This document shows, piece after piece, positions 7,999-17,300 of a DNA stretch of 30,139 nucleotides (position 1 is the stretch's first letter; each line of letters opens with the position of its first letter). The DNA is from Spirogloea muscicola (taxonomy: Eukaryota; Streptophyta; Zygnematophyceae; Spirogloeales; Spirogloeaceae). Position numbers and translations under genes: made by a program. The stretch covers positions 61,646 to 91,784 of the forward strand of contig WELB01000164.1 of NCBI GenBank assembly GCA_009602725.1. Direction: 5' to 3'. Below the pieces are notes generated by a model. The model did not search any database. It had not been told where the DNA came from and was given only the letters and a program-made list of their open reading frames with translations.

Positions 7999-10792
7999 TC
8001 ACAAGACAACCTCGGACCACTTGTGCGGGACGTGGCCGTACTGGATGTCAGAGATGGCGCGCGTGAGGCGTCCCACAAGGCTGAAAGGGTCCACAGCGGC
8101 GTCATGGGGGCTCCCCGGCACCTTTGCCAGCCAGTGCGCCACAGCCTGCTGGTCGTATGGCACGGCCAGCTCTGTATCGTCATGCTTCACGAGACTGCTG
8201 ATTGGCTGAATCATGCACGCCGTGCCGCTGCCAAATGTCTCCACCAGCCGGCCCTCATCGTGTGCCTCCTCCAACTGTCAGATATCGGAGGACCCAGGTG
8301 TGAGACATCATGTGGCAGACCTCAGCAACATGACACAATTGCACAAGCCTCCTTGCAGAACTCATGGTGGAGGAGGGGACCAAGCAGGAGCCAGCGCAGA
8401 CTCAAGAGGCCTTAAGGGGGGCGCCTTCTACACAGAAAATTGAAGCAGTTTGTGAGGTGGCTCGAGCTGCACCTCTCTCCATCTTAGAGGCCGCTCCGCC
8501 ACCTCGCAGACATCCCAAGACCGGACGAGGGCCAGCACTGTATCACGGGTGACGCCCGGCAGCACGAGGCCATCGAGCGGCGGCGTGACGAGCTCCAGTG
8601 ACCCATTGCGTTGGCGCATGAGGAAGAAGACATTCATGGACCCAGACTCGCCTACCAGGCCATTGCTCACATCAGAGCCATCTTGCAGCACGTACAGCAC
8701 CTGACTGCGACGGCTAAGCAAGCAATGAGGAAGAGGCCAAAAGTGTGCATATACGTGTGCAAGATCAAAGATCACTCGTTTGGGTGTTCAGGCTAAGGAC
8801 AAAATCCGGGAAGCTCATGGTATGGAGTCAAGGTAACCAAAGTGGCTAGTCGGAAGATGGTGGATGAGAGCAGTCTAGCTGATACAAAGCGCTACAGGAC
8901 TTCATAAAGGCAAGGGTGAGCAACGATGCAGGTTTTAAGAAGCAGGACCAGCGGATAAGAAAAGGAAAGCGAGGAAAGACAGCAGATCCTCATGATGCGA
9001 CTAAGTTTGTCCTGAGGATGGGTTTGCTGTTCGATGGCACGCTGGTCTTGCCTGCGAGCAGCCCCTCTGCGCAGCCATGACCTGGGGAAGAATGGTCGGG
9101 GCATAGTTGCCGCCGATCTTGCGGTCGCCTACTCCACCTCGACAGGCACGGGCGTGCTGAAGGTCGACAAGGAGCCGGATGGGCGTGAGGCCCGTTGGAA
9201 AGTAGGGGCCAACAGGCGAGAGCACACAGAAAAAGAGGGCCTGGCTTGGCGGCGCAACACCGAGTGCCGGTGTCGTGGCGATGATGGTCGGCCGGATGTA
9301 TACAGAGAAGCCCTCCATGGTCGGGATCCAGTCTTTCTCTACGCGCACGAGCTCCTTGATGCACTCCAGAAGTGCAGCCTGAGGTACAGAATATTTTACT
9401 TGAGGAGTTCAGGGTCTTGAATATAACACAAACCTACTGAAACTAAGTGCCTCACGATCAGCTACGGTGATGCACTTGTAAAAACACGCTTGCACACAAA
9501 CTCCTGTACCCTAAATATGTCCGGTCCCTGATCCGAACGCCCCAACAACGTGTCCACTGCGATAGCCTTAAACTTGATCCTTCATGCTGCAGCTCATCAA
9601 GGACAGGAAAGTAGTACTGTGTCACCGCCTGAGTCAACAGGAGACTGTCTGGTTGACCATCTAGCTTTAGGATTTATGGTGCCTGCAGTCTCCTGGCAGA
9701 ACCTCAGAGTTACACATACTCAATGCAGAGTCTCATTGTAAAGGTAAAGTTAAACCCAAAACCCTCGTGAGTTTGTCACACCTGGTCGAAGCGGGGGAGA
9801 TAGAGTCGTTCGGCGGAACGGGCGAGGCGCGCCATATTCATGGCCGGGCGGAAGAGGCGGACTGTACCATCGGGGCCTTGATACGCCTTCATACCCTCAA
9901 AGCACTCCATGGCATAGTGCAGGACCTGCAGGCCAGAGAGCAACAGCGCTTGCTGGGCACACCCGTCAGAAGGGGCCCCTGCAGCTCGGCCTCATAGGCC
10001 TAGCAGAGCCGCCTTGCTCCGCACGCCACTCTGACCTCAAGCAATGGCAAGATGAAAATGCCGAGAAGCCTTGGATTGCTACTGCGGCTGACCATGGAGT
10101 AAAGAGCACGCAGCGAGTACCCAGTGAGGTGCAGGGCCGCCAGTCCGACCTGAGCGCAGGGGTGCAGCTCGAAGGGCTTGAGCGGGGAAATGCGCGGCGG
10201 CGCCCAACCGCCGGCAGCCGACCACGCGATGCTCAGCATGTGGTCGGTGTACACGGCGCCGAATGCCACGCCCTCGAGAGCCGGCTTTGGCTGCCTTGAT
10301 CAACAACGAAAACCCAAGTCAGCCGTGGTGCTACACTTGGTGCGACTGGGGTGCTGACAGACGAAGTGTGAGAGTGCTCAGCTCATCACTTCAAGTGATT
10401 TATCATCCTGCATGGTCCATGCTTAGCACTGTCTTTCAGCCCTTTTGTGAGCCGGCTTCGGCTGTCTTGCGCGACAATGAGAACCCATGTCAGCTGTGCT
10501 GCGCTTAGTGCCCTGGCTGTGGGATGGCGAATGTGAGGGTGCTCCAGCTCTTCACCTCAAGCGACTATCCTACATGGTCCTTAATAAGTGATATCTTTCA
10601 GACCTTGTCAATTCGTATCTTGCTGGCTGTTCACAGCCCTGGGCCCCACTAGGAGAGCCACTTATTCTACAGGCGGCAAACTTAAGGATAAGGGTTCAAT
10701 TCCCTTTTCTCCTGACTCAGCACTTCTTCTTTTGAGCCCGACCGGCGACTGGTGACCGTCACCTTGGGGCTGCCGGTCAGGTCGTATGCCAT
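7999..10792 (-). CDS. Branched-chain amino-acid aminotransferase (class IV PLP enzyme)
   Basis: Minus-strand exons: probable first exon from ATG 10792-10790 to about 10763, then 10290-10150, 9925-9782, 9378-9052, 8700-8473 and 8274-7999 (TGA). The last five exons encode 372 residues, near full length. Recognisable blocks are [33 protein letters not shown], the [13 protein letters not shown] block (here [13 protein letters not shown]), the PLP-lysine block [16 protein letters not shown] (Lys codon 9118-9120), [40 protein letters not shown] and [10 protein letters not shown]. It reversibly transfers amino groups between Leu/Ile/Val and 2-oxoglutarate. The third intron from the 3' end begins GC (CAG^GCAAGA, 9051) and joins cleanly to QVLYVLQDG. 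The [10 protein letters not shown] first exon is less certain: it contains an N upstream (10852) and its exact donor is ambiguous between two in-phase GT sites. The CXXC thiol pair of mammalian BCATs is absent (CMIQ). Confidence 0.93.
10278..10612. repeat. 171-bp tandem duplication including a BCAT exon edge and 3' splice site
   Basis: Copy 1 starts GAGCCGGCTTTGGCTGCCTTG (10278) and copy 2 starts GAGCCGGCTTCGGCTGTCTTG (10449). Further matched blocks in the same order include AACCCA-GTCAGC-GTG, GTGAGRGTGCT, AGCTC-TCAC-TCAAG, CATGGTCC and CTTTCAG. Copy 1 contains the first 13 bases of the BCAT exon beginning at 10290 and its acceptor; copy 2 lies wholly in the upstream intron. Confidence 0.85.
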
Positions 10793-10904
10793 GTCCTGCG
10801 GGCGCACGTCCGGCGACGCAGCGGCCACCGCGGCGGCGGCCGCGGCGGGGGNGGACTACCAGCTCGCATGTTGACTTGTTTGGAAAGGTTCCCGAGCGCG
10901 CCAC

Positions 10905-11141
10905 TTAGTCCGCCAGCAGAGTGGACCGAGGGCTTGTTCGACACTGAGGTGCAGCAGCCGCCACCGCCGCCGGCCCCGCCGCCGCCGCCGCCGGCGCCGG
11001 CGCCGGAGCTGGCAGTGTGAATGGGCCCCGTCGCGTGAGCCGGCGTTGGAATTGGGCGCTGCTGACTCGGCGTCCTCGTGCCACGTGGCAGGCCGACGGG
11101 GCTTGCCGCACAGTGGAGCGGGCGCTAGTGTGCGTGGCCAC
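10905..11141 (-). other. Possible organelle-targeting 5' coding region of the BCAT gene
   Basis: This open minus-strand frame is Arg/Ser/Thr/Ala-rich and lacks acidic residues at its start (THTSARSTVRQAPS, then RRVSSAQFQRRLTRRG), then turns into a Pro/Ala run. That is what mitochondrial or plastid presequences look like, and it lies just upstream of the BCAT first exon in the same orientation. However, the frame opens with GTG rather than ATG, an in-frame TAA precedes it, and I could not find a phase-compatible join to the [10 protein letters not shown] exon. An N at 10852 and GC repeats make a sequence error possible. It may also be chance coding in GC-rich DNA. Confidence 0.3.
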
Positions 11142-11349
11142 TTTGGCCTTCCATTATTCCAATACCAGCAAGTTATTCCTCCAAACAGAGGCCATGAGGA
11201 AGAAGATACCAGATGTCCGTAAGCGTTGCATGCTATAGAATGCGGCTATTACTGAGTCTACAGCGCTTCCAGGCACTCGCGAAACACCAGCGTGCTGGGC
11301 GTGCATCAGCCCAGGCTTATGAGGAAGAAGGTGCTCGCCCATTGAGAGT

Positions 11350-11520
11350 AGGGGCTTGAAAAACCAGCCCGAAAAAGAATGAACAGAGTACGAGAAGGGG
11401 CCCAGGGGAAGCGCTAAGAAACAGAAACAAAGCAGCTACGAATCACTCAGTAACCTCTGCTAAGCAGCCGCAGGTCGGAGATGCTAGGCTCGTTGAAGTG
11501 GGTCCCCTAGCCAGAGCCAG
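11350..11520 (+). repeat. Dispersed repeat family, copy C (upstream of BCAT)
   Basis: The core AATCACTCAGTAACCTCTGC, TAAGCAGCCGCAGGTCGGAG and GGTCCCCTAGCCAGAGCCAG starts at 11441. It is preceded by GGCTTGAAAAACCAGCCCGA near 11354, which corresponds to the upstream block of copies B and D. This is the most complete two-block copy outside an intron. Confidence 0.65.
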
Positions 11521-12602
11521 AGGTAGTAGCGAGGGCTCTGCCGGCACGAAGGTGCATCGCCCGGGCCGTAGACCTCTGCAGCGAGACGGCCAGGCGCATT
11601 CGATACACTTGCGCCAGCGACCCGGCTGCAGGAAAGTCTACCGGCTCCCTATGGAAGCGACGGGCGATGGTGTGGCGGGTGAGCTGGGTGAGCAGCTCGA
11701 GCCATCGAGCGCCCAGCGCCCCATAATGGCTTCGGTGGTGGTTGTTTGGCTCCTCAGTATAGCTTGTCAGATATGCATGTGCTCACTCGGGGATACTAGT
11801 GTCCCCATTAGCCAGCTCCTTACCCAGTTAACAGGACATATGTAAGGCTAGAATTGGCCTCCCTTTCAATTCTATGCGCACCGAGCGCCTTCTCTCCGTA
11901 ATAGAGAGATACAGCTCCTCGACTTGACGGCAATGGCTGTGAGAGGCCCCCCTACACACATGATGCTCCGTGGCCATGCCAGGCTCAGGCTGTTATCATA
12001 ACGGTTACCAGTAGGTAGGGGCCTTCAGAAAGAAAGACGCTCTTCAGGCAGAGATAAGTTCAATTGTCACTCACACTTATGCAGTGGTTGGTCACACTGG
12101 TCACGCTTTGTCCGAAGTTGTTCCGCACTTTGATCACTACGCAGTATTTCTGGGCATATTAAGTACCTCATCCCTGCCTGGCAGCCGGAGCCCGACCACA
12201 TTTGCAGGGCGTCAGAAGCTAATTTCTTCGAACTTCTTTTCGTCAAAGCTAAGCTGCTGCTACACTGCACGACCTGCCCAAGTTTACATATTACAGGACG
12301 TCTTGAAGGCCTGCCAGCAAGCTGGTCAAGGTTTCTGCCAGACGAGAAAGTGGTGACATGGGCAAAAGCATGCCACACGTGTGTATCAAAAATGATGTGT
12401 CGTACTGCTACTGCGGAGACAACCTCAATCTCACTAATTATCCAACCTCACCATGCAATGTGACATTGCAGCTCAATCTGGAAGACTGAAGAGTGGCACA
12501 CGCATTCAGCAAGTGATATCTTTTGGTGGCAACTACCTCTTGCTATAGCCTTATCACACCTGCCTGCACCACTATTAAAGAAAGGGGCGGCTCACAGCCG
12601 CA

Positions 12603-12607
12603 TTACA
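12603..12607 (-). terminator. Candidate TGTAA poly(A) signal of the CX7C-protein gene
   Basis: TGTAA on the minus strand lies 166 bases downstream of the stop at 12773, a plausible 3' UTR length. Confidence 0.4.
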
Positions 12608-12772
12608 GTCACTTGGGCGAGCAAGTCTGAAGTGCATGCCCATCCACTGCCACCTGTGAATTGAGCTGGCCCGCTGCATCTTGCTGAAAGCAGCCGATGT
12701 CCAAAGAAGGAAAGTGCTGCAGGGAAAGATTGAACCGGTCACCAGTGATGCCCATCTCGGATCCTATTTAAT

Positions 12773-14166
12773 TTAGTTCTTTGATCCCTTCTCGGGGAAC
12801 ACTCCCTCCTGATAAGGTGGATCGCAGAACTCTCCCCCGAGCTCGTCACACGCCTCGCCAGGGAAGACACTACAAGGTCATTGGCACACTAGATGCGTGA
12901 GCAGTGTGCTCCTTCATGCTTTATATCAGTTCTCTGCATTCTGTGGGGCATGCAGACTTGCTCAATTGATAGTCTGATGCTTTTGCAAGTCTGACAAGAA
13001 GGCAGGAGTGTACAGTTAAGCTGGCACTGCGTGACATGCAATTGGCTCAGTGTCCATGACAGCGTCAGCAGACGACTCACGTTTTCTCCCCCTTGTATTC
13101 CTCGTAGTCCCTGTCCTCTCCTGCTGCTGTGGAAGCCGCCGAAGGCCGCTGCTTCCGCTCGCCCTCTGGTTGTCTTACTTCCTCACCAACACCTTCAGCT
13201 CCGCAGTATTCTTCGCCGAGCTCGTCACAGGCCTCCCCTGGGAACACCCTGTATAAGACATAACTTGCTCAGCAACAGACCACCAATGCACAAAGCAGAA
13301 CTCTCCTTGTTCTGTCATGTGGCAGTGGTAGTGCAGTCAACATGGCAAGCAAATACCGACTTTGAGGTTTCTACAACGCGACCCCATTGCCAGAAAGGAA
13401 GACTGGAGATAGCAGCAGGTCATTAAAGTGGCAAGAAGAGAAAGGACGCTTTCTTGATGAGCTATATGAATGCATAAGACAATTGCAGAGTGCTAAGTGC
13501 ACAGCCATGCCACTGAAAACTCACGTCTTCTTGGTGTTGTAGCTCTGATACAGGACATCCCCCTGCTTGGGGTTGGTGGCGTGTACTTCCAAGCATCTCC
13601 GCATGCTGACCCATGATTGACACAAGCTGTCATACAAACACAGGGTTACTAAGGGCACATGATTTAGGGTGACATGCCAAATTGTGCCAGGCACCTGTCA
13701 AGCCCAATGGAATCTGGTCCAATTTGTTGCACGGGTATGGGTAAGCCCCTCAAAGGAGTGTTTACACAAGCTATGGCCATATTTGGAGACGAATGTGGCA
13801 GGTGCCCCGAATGTAAGCCAGGCGTCATAAACCCAAGAGATATCGCAGAAGAACTGCAGCAGTGTGAGGGGGAAGGGACTGCACCCTAGCCGCTGCGAGG
13901 CCGCCTGAGAAGGGCTGCCGAAAGCTGCGCCGACATTGGACCGCACTGCTGGGCTTGCATTGCTCACAGCCTGCATCTCAAAGAAGCGAGGTCTCCCAGT
14001 CGTCAGGACAGATTGTGCCCAGGCACTTACAGTGTCTTGGGTCCCACGTTAGCTCACCGACTGACTTGCATGTAGATTGATTGAATCCAGTGCCTCTCAA
14101 AGCAGGGGCGACGCGTCCGAGCCCGATGGGTTGAGCCGCATCTGACACCGACAAGCTGCCTTGCAT
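12773..14166 (-). CDS. Small probable plastid protein with duplicated FPGEACDELG / CX7C motif (unknown family)
   Basis: Five minus-strand exons, 14166-14066, 13992-13885, 13626-13525, 13248-13081 and 12869-12773 (TAA), give exactly 191 residues with all phases agreeing. Residues 1 to about 70 are Ser/Ala/Arg-rich with few acidic residues, like a chloroplast transit peptide. A conserved-looking stretch follows (CLEVHATNPKQGDVLYQSYN). The last two exons each begin in the same phase inside a Thr codon and then read VFPGEACDELG, followed by EEYC in one and GEFC in the other. This gives Cys pairs 111/119 and 167/175. An acidic, Gln/Arg-rich linker separates them and the C-terminus is DPPYQEGVFPEKGSKN. 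I do not recognise the family. Two spaced Cys pairs in a small acidic plastid protein recall CP12 in design, but the sequence is not CP12. It is head to head with the Rav1 gene. A TGTAA motif lies 166 bases past the stop. Confidence 0.8.
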
Positions 14167-14388
14167 TGCCAAGCCCCTCGAGCTGCCGGCACTGACGACC
14201 AGACAGGGCTAAGGCTTGCCCCCCCTTCTTTTCTCCCGCCAACGTTGTATAGAACTGCCCGTTACACAATGCCCGGCGAGGTTCTTGCGCGACTCGGGGA
14301 GGCCATTCCAGCTCTGTGGAGCGCGCTCGAGGGCACCTGAGCGACCGCGAGGCCGGCGCTGGCAGCGACGGCGGCGGCGGCGGCCACC
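14167..14388. promoter_or_regulatory. Putative bidirectional promoter between the CX7C gene and Rav1
   Basis: The start codons of two divergent genes are only 222 bp apart. The stretch holds a pyrimidine tract (14219-14241, CCCCCCTTCTTTTCTCCCGCC-like) and a GC-rich end running into GGC repeats. I see no clear TATA box. The space must contain both 5' UTRs and both core promoters, so a shared promoter is likely, though unproven. Confidence 0.5.
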
Positions 14389-17300
14389 ATGGCTGCGGCG
14401 GCGGCGGCGNNNNNNNNNNNNNNNNNNNNNNNNNNNNNNNNNNNNNNNNNNNNNNNNNNNNNNNNNNNNNNNNNNNNNNNNNNNNNNNNNNNNNNNNNNN
14501 NNNNNNNNNNNNNNNNNNNNNNNNNNNNNNNNNNNNNNNNNNNNNNNNNNNNNNNNNNNNNNNNNNNNNNNNNNNNNNNNNNNNNNNNNNNNNNNNNNNN
14601 NNNNNNNNNNNNNNNNNNNNNNNNNNNNNNNNNNNNNNNNNNNNNNNNNNNNNNNNNNNNNNNNNNNNNNNNNNNNNNNNNNNNNNNNNNNNNNNNNNNN
14701 NNNNNNNNNNNNNNNNGGCGGCGGCGGCGGGCGAGGGCCCCAGCCACGATCTCGTCTCGTGGCAGTCCACGTGGCAGGCGATGGGGTGCCCTGCCGCCGC
14801 GCCGCCGCTGCCGCCGGAGGTGGCGCCCTGCAGCAGCTGGCTCAGGTCCTTCGAGGGCGGCAGCTGGCTGGCCCACGCCGCCGGCGGCGCCGTGGTCGTC
14901 GAGGCCGCCCCGGCGCCCAGCTACGGCGGCGAGATCGCCGCCGACGGCTTCTTCCGCCAGGTCGTGGACCTGGCGGCGCTGGAAGGCGCCGCTGGCGGAG
15001 ACGCGGCCTCTGAGCGGCCCGGTGGAGTGGCAGGACTCGTGGTGCGGTGCGTGGAGTGGGGCGGCGAGGACGATGGCCTCCTGGCGGCGGGGCTTGGCGA
15101 GGCGATCCACATCCTCGAGGCCCACAGCAACGCCGCGGCGGCGGAGCCGACGGGACGCGGACGGCAGTGTGCGGCGACCGGTACGAACTCTAGCCCCAAC
15201 GCCATGACGGCATGCAGTTTGCTCGACATGGACACCATGCTCGCACAGCAGCTGGTTGCACAAGGTTGCATAGCAGGCAAGTCCCTGGTTTAGGGTTAGG
15301 CTTAGAGTCTGGAATGTGGGGCTTAGATGTAGGTTAAGGTTTAGGTTAGGGTTGAGGTACCACGTATTAGAATAGGGCAAACACCAGATCCTAGACCCGT
15401 GAACTTAGTTGCAGCTGGCGCACTGCGACAATGTGGCAAGTTGCTCTGCAGTAGCAGGACACATGCTGCACAGCGGCGCGCCGCAGGGCGTCTATGCTCG
15501 CGGCCAATGACAGCTGCTGCGCACCTTTCTGATGTCATGCCGAGCTCTCTCAGTGACAGCTCCGTCTTCGGCGAATTTTACCATATAAGCCCAGGTCACA
15601 GTCGCCAATGCCAGAACTTTGACCAGATCAAAAATAATGTGGCGACGGTATCATACCAGTGCTGGTTCTGCTCCTCCATGTGCTTGTAAAACTCGAAATG
15701 CCCTGGTGGAGCGCTTGGCAGAAGTGCCGCTGGCGTGGCAGCCTGCGCATCGGCTCCTGCACGGGTCCACGGTGCTGGCCCTGCAGTGGACGGGCTCCAG
15801 CGATGGCATTCTCGCGGCTGGAGGCGAGAGCGTGACCATGTGGCAGAGGACGCTTCCCGTCAGCAGCGGCAGTACTGAGTGGCGGCAGCTGTGGTTGGCG
15901 TGCCCGGCCATTCCACAGTCCCTGGTGGCCGCTGCGGGGAGCGCCGGAGGCCTCGTTGCTACCTTCGGCGCCAGCGACAAGGAGGGGGACAACAGCGGCA
16001 CTGTGACAATCTGGAGAGAGGGCAAGCAGGAGGAGCTGCCGAAGATTGGGAGGGTGGTGCACCTCCAATGGTCGCCACAGAGCACTGCCAGCAAAGAGCT
16101 TCCACTGCTGCTGACATGCAGCGCCGACGGCGCCGCCAGGCTGTGGCAGGAGGTGGACATCACCACCAGCGTCATGCAGCAGCCTCGGAGAGGGGCAACC
16201 AAGAAGGCGGTGACATCGACGTTCCGCATGGTTGCTGTGGTGGAGGGCGGCGTCGTGGACAACGTGCTGCCTGGCGTTGGGGCCGTGCAGCTTCGGTGGG
16301 CAGAGAGCGTACCCGTGCTGGCCAAGGCTGACGGGCCAGTGGCGGAGCAGGGCAGCGACGTGGCGCCCTGCGACTGGCTTCTGGGCTGCAATGTGCAGGG
16401 CGACGTTGCCCTCTGGGCCGTGTTTCGGACTGCCAGCTGTGGTGGCCATGGCAGCAACGGCCTGGCCTTCCGGAGCCCGCGGGTGGCGCTGTGGCAATGC
16501 TGCCCCAGGCTCCTGCCGCGGGGCCATGGCGGCCGCGGCATTGGCGACAATGAGGGAGACCTCAAGAGCCCGGCGCTCCTGCGGTGCTTGGTGCAGCGGC
16601 CTGGCAGCCTGCGCGGCCTCGCGCCGACTGCTATCGAAGTGTTCGAGCGCCTGCAAGGTGGGGGCGTGCAGTGGTCCCGGCTGTGGCCGCCACTGGCCGC
16701 CCTAGGCAGCGGCGCTGCTGGCAAAGACATCCTGATGGTCGCCTCCAGCAGGGCAAGCGGCGGCGCCGGCATGCCCGCCGCGGGCTGGCGGCTGGCCACC
16801 AAAGCCAAGCCCCTCCATGGCCACCATGCTGCGGTAGTTGAGGCCCAGGTCCATGAGGCACCGGGTGCAGCAGCAGCCGCCAGCCTGGACGCCTCCGGAG
16901 AGGTCATCGTGTGGCGGACTGGGCCCGCTGCTCCTATGGCCGTCGTCCTCTCGGCAAACACTGTACCGCAGTGGCTCGCCTGTCGCCGACTCCGCAGTCG
17001 GCGGCAGCAGCCTGCCTCAGCCCCAGGGAGGTCCCACCTCCGCCTGCTGGCATGGCTGCCCTGGATGGGGCCCGCCGGCAGGACCATCCTCCTCCTTGCC
17101 CACGACAGCGGCATTGACGTGGTCTGCCTTTCATCCCTTCACAGCACCGCTGAATGCGAGGACAGGATGCTATGCACGCTGGCACAGAGTACCTCCAGGG
17201 CACCTGTCGAGAGCGTTCTGGTGACACCAATCCTCCAGGGGCGGCTCAGCAAGTTCTTGGTCCTGGCGCTGAGCGACCTCGGCCGGCGTTTCGACGCTTG

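Larger units (their letters stand above)
11142..12772. other. Intergenic region between BCAT and the CX7C-protein gene
   Basis: It contains dispersed repeat copy C and the candidate TGTAA of the downstream minus gene. No frame shows exon-like composition with splice sites, and I recognise no RNA gene. Confidence 0.5.

Noticed and set aside
10651..10714. tRNA-like element: AGGAGAG pairs with TTCTCCT, and AAGGG-TTCAATT-CCCTT looks like a T arm
   Set aside because: Only about 64 nt, with no D arm and no anticodon stem-loop that pairs. It may be a tRNA relic, but it is not a supportable tRNA gene.
13050..13256. Hydrophobic 68-codon plus-strand frame resembling a membrane protein
   Set aside because: It is the complement of the acidic motif exon of the minus-strand CX7C gene, whose splice sites and phase are consistent.
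14262..15380. Long minus-strand frame through the N gap
   Set aside because: It is open only because N bases contain no stops; the plus strand carries the Rav1 N-terminus.
15651..17114. 487-codon open frame on the minus strand
   Set aside because: Antisense to the Rav1 WD40 exon; a typical shadow in GC-rich coding DNA with Arg/Ser/Pro-rich content and no motifs.
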